Under the pieces are notes generated by a model that saw only the letters and a program-made list of their open reading frames with translations, was not told the DNA's origin and searched no databases. From positions 1-14,216 of the forward strand of contig URND01000080.1 of assembly GCA_900549105.1 (NCBI GenBank): a stretch of DNA of 14,216 nt. Reading direction: 5' to 3'. The position numbers were made by a program, and so were the translations under genes. This stretch comes from an uncultured Eubacteriales bacterium. GTDB taxonomy: Bacteria > Bacillota > Clostridia > Lachnospirales > Lachnospiraceae. Below, piece by piece: positions 13,800 to 14,216 of this stretch. How positions within the stretch are numbered: the first letter of the stretch is position 1; the number at the start of each line of letters is the position of its first letter.

Positions 13800-14216
13800 T
13801 TAATAATGATATCTCTTTCGTTTTGCCAGCAAAAATAAAACCGTCACAAACGCAGCCAGCCCATTCGCAACGACAATCGATATCCATATGCCGTCGATGC
13901 CCAGAATAATCGGAATGAGCAGAACACCGGATACCTCGAAAACTATGGTCCTCAAAAAAGAGATTAAAGCAGAAATCAGCCCATTATTTAAAGCGGTAAA
14001 AAATGATGAACCAAAAATAGCCATTCCTGAAAAAAGGAATGAAAGAGAATAAATCGTAAAGCCCCGAAGCGTCAGTTCAAACAATTCGATATCATAACCC
14101 ACATACATCGCTGCAAGCGGCCGGGCCAGAAGCTTTGCCCCGACAACCATAGCTACAGAAGTAATCCCGATAATCCACAAACTCCGCTTCAGCAGATTTT
14201 TCAGTTCTTCATGATT
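13800..14216 (-). CDS. MATE family transporter, C-terminal part (runs off the window)
   Basis: The last 138 residues of a multi-pass membrane protein; the reading frame is open through base 14216 (first visible residues NHEELKNLLKRSLWIIG), so the start lies outside. It shows four hydrophobic segments, approximately LWIIGITSVAMVVGAKLL, FTIYSLSFLFSGMAIFGSSF, a long one near VSGVLLIPIILGIDGIW and VANGLAAFVTVLFLLAK, ending KRKRYHY. The segment GFTIYSLSFLFSGMAIFGSSFFTALNN, with a small polar loop between helices, is typical of the second half of MATE (NorM/DinF-like) Na+ or H+ coupled efflux proteins. Substrate cannot be told from this part. A terminator follows directly. Confidence 0.85.
   Translation of the reverse strand, partial: NHEELKNLLKRSLWIIGITSVAMVVGAKLLARPLAAMYVGYDIELFELTLRGFTIYSLSFLFSGMAIFGSSFFTALNNGLISALISFLRTIVFEVSGVLLIPIILGIDGIWISIVVANGLAAFVTVLFLLAKRKRYHY

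Noticed and set aside
1..14216. CRISPR arrays, tRNA/rRNA genes, insertion sequences or integrase genes
   Set aside because: No regularly spaced repeats, cloverleaf-like segments, transposase motifs or terminal repeats were seen, including at the proC junction.

Overview
The window looks like chromosomal DNA of an anaerobic Firmicute of the class Clostridia, most likely Lachnospiraceae. This rests on gene content and order: a rex-acpS-nnr-alr-mazF run, a Re-citrate-synthase-type enzyme beside a type II NADP isocitrate dehydrogenase, AGGAGG ribosome sites and near-consensus sigma-A promoters. It is an inference from gene families, not a database match. Most genes are on the minus strand; only an ABC-F ATPase and a subtilisin-like protease are on the plus strand.

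Left edge (1 to about 1060). The first ~550 bases are very AT-rich (14 G+C in the 60 bases 481-540, against 39 in 601-660). They hold a small membrane-anchored protein with an L7/L12-C-terminal-like tail. They also hold the 3' part of an ORF whose 5' part is plainly proC. ProC stops matching its family after about residue 140 and runs in frame into unrelated AT-rich sequence, so a recombination or assembly junction lies near 550-575. yebC (1077-1805) has its own promoter, and a strong terminator separates it from proC.

Central minus-strand cluster (1863-6916). Read in transcription order: rex (NADH/NAD+ sensing repressor), acpS, nnr (NAD(P)HX epimerase/dehydratase), alr, mazF and a CBS-domain CorC/HlyC protein. 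A consensus promoter (TTGACA-17-TATAAT) precedes rex, and a Rex-operator-like site lies just past the expected transcription start. This suggests autoregulation and redox control of at least the first genes. mazF has no antitoxin gene beside it. The alr-mazF gap can instead fold into a two-part hairpin that captures part of the mazF ribosome-binding site.

ABC-F gene (7151-9118, plus). It is divergent from rex, with its own promoter and a structured leader in which the ribosome-site sequence is duplicated. Two hairpins follow it; the second suits termination of the converging GntR gene.

Citrate/2-oxoglutarate branch (9225-12665, minus). icd is followed by a terminator, then by a Re-citrate synthase-like gene and a GntR/FCD regulator that share one promoter. 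A perfect 24-bp palindrome centred on TTGTATACAA covers that promoter's -10 box, so the regulator very probably controls its own operon. Re-citrate synthase and isocitrate dehydrogenase would together make 2-oxoglutarate for glutamate; aconitase is not in the window.

Right edge. A subtilisin-family protease without signal peptide or propeptide (12796-13719, plus) converges on the 3' end of a MATE-family transporter that continues past the window.
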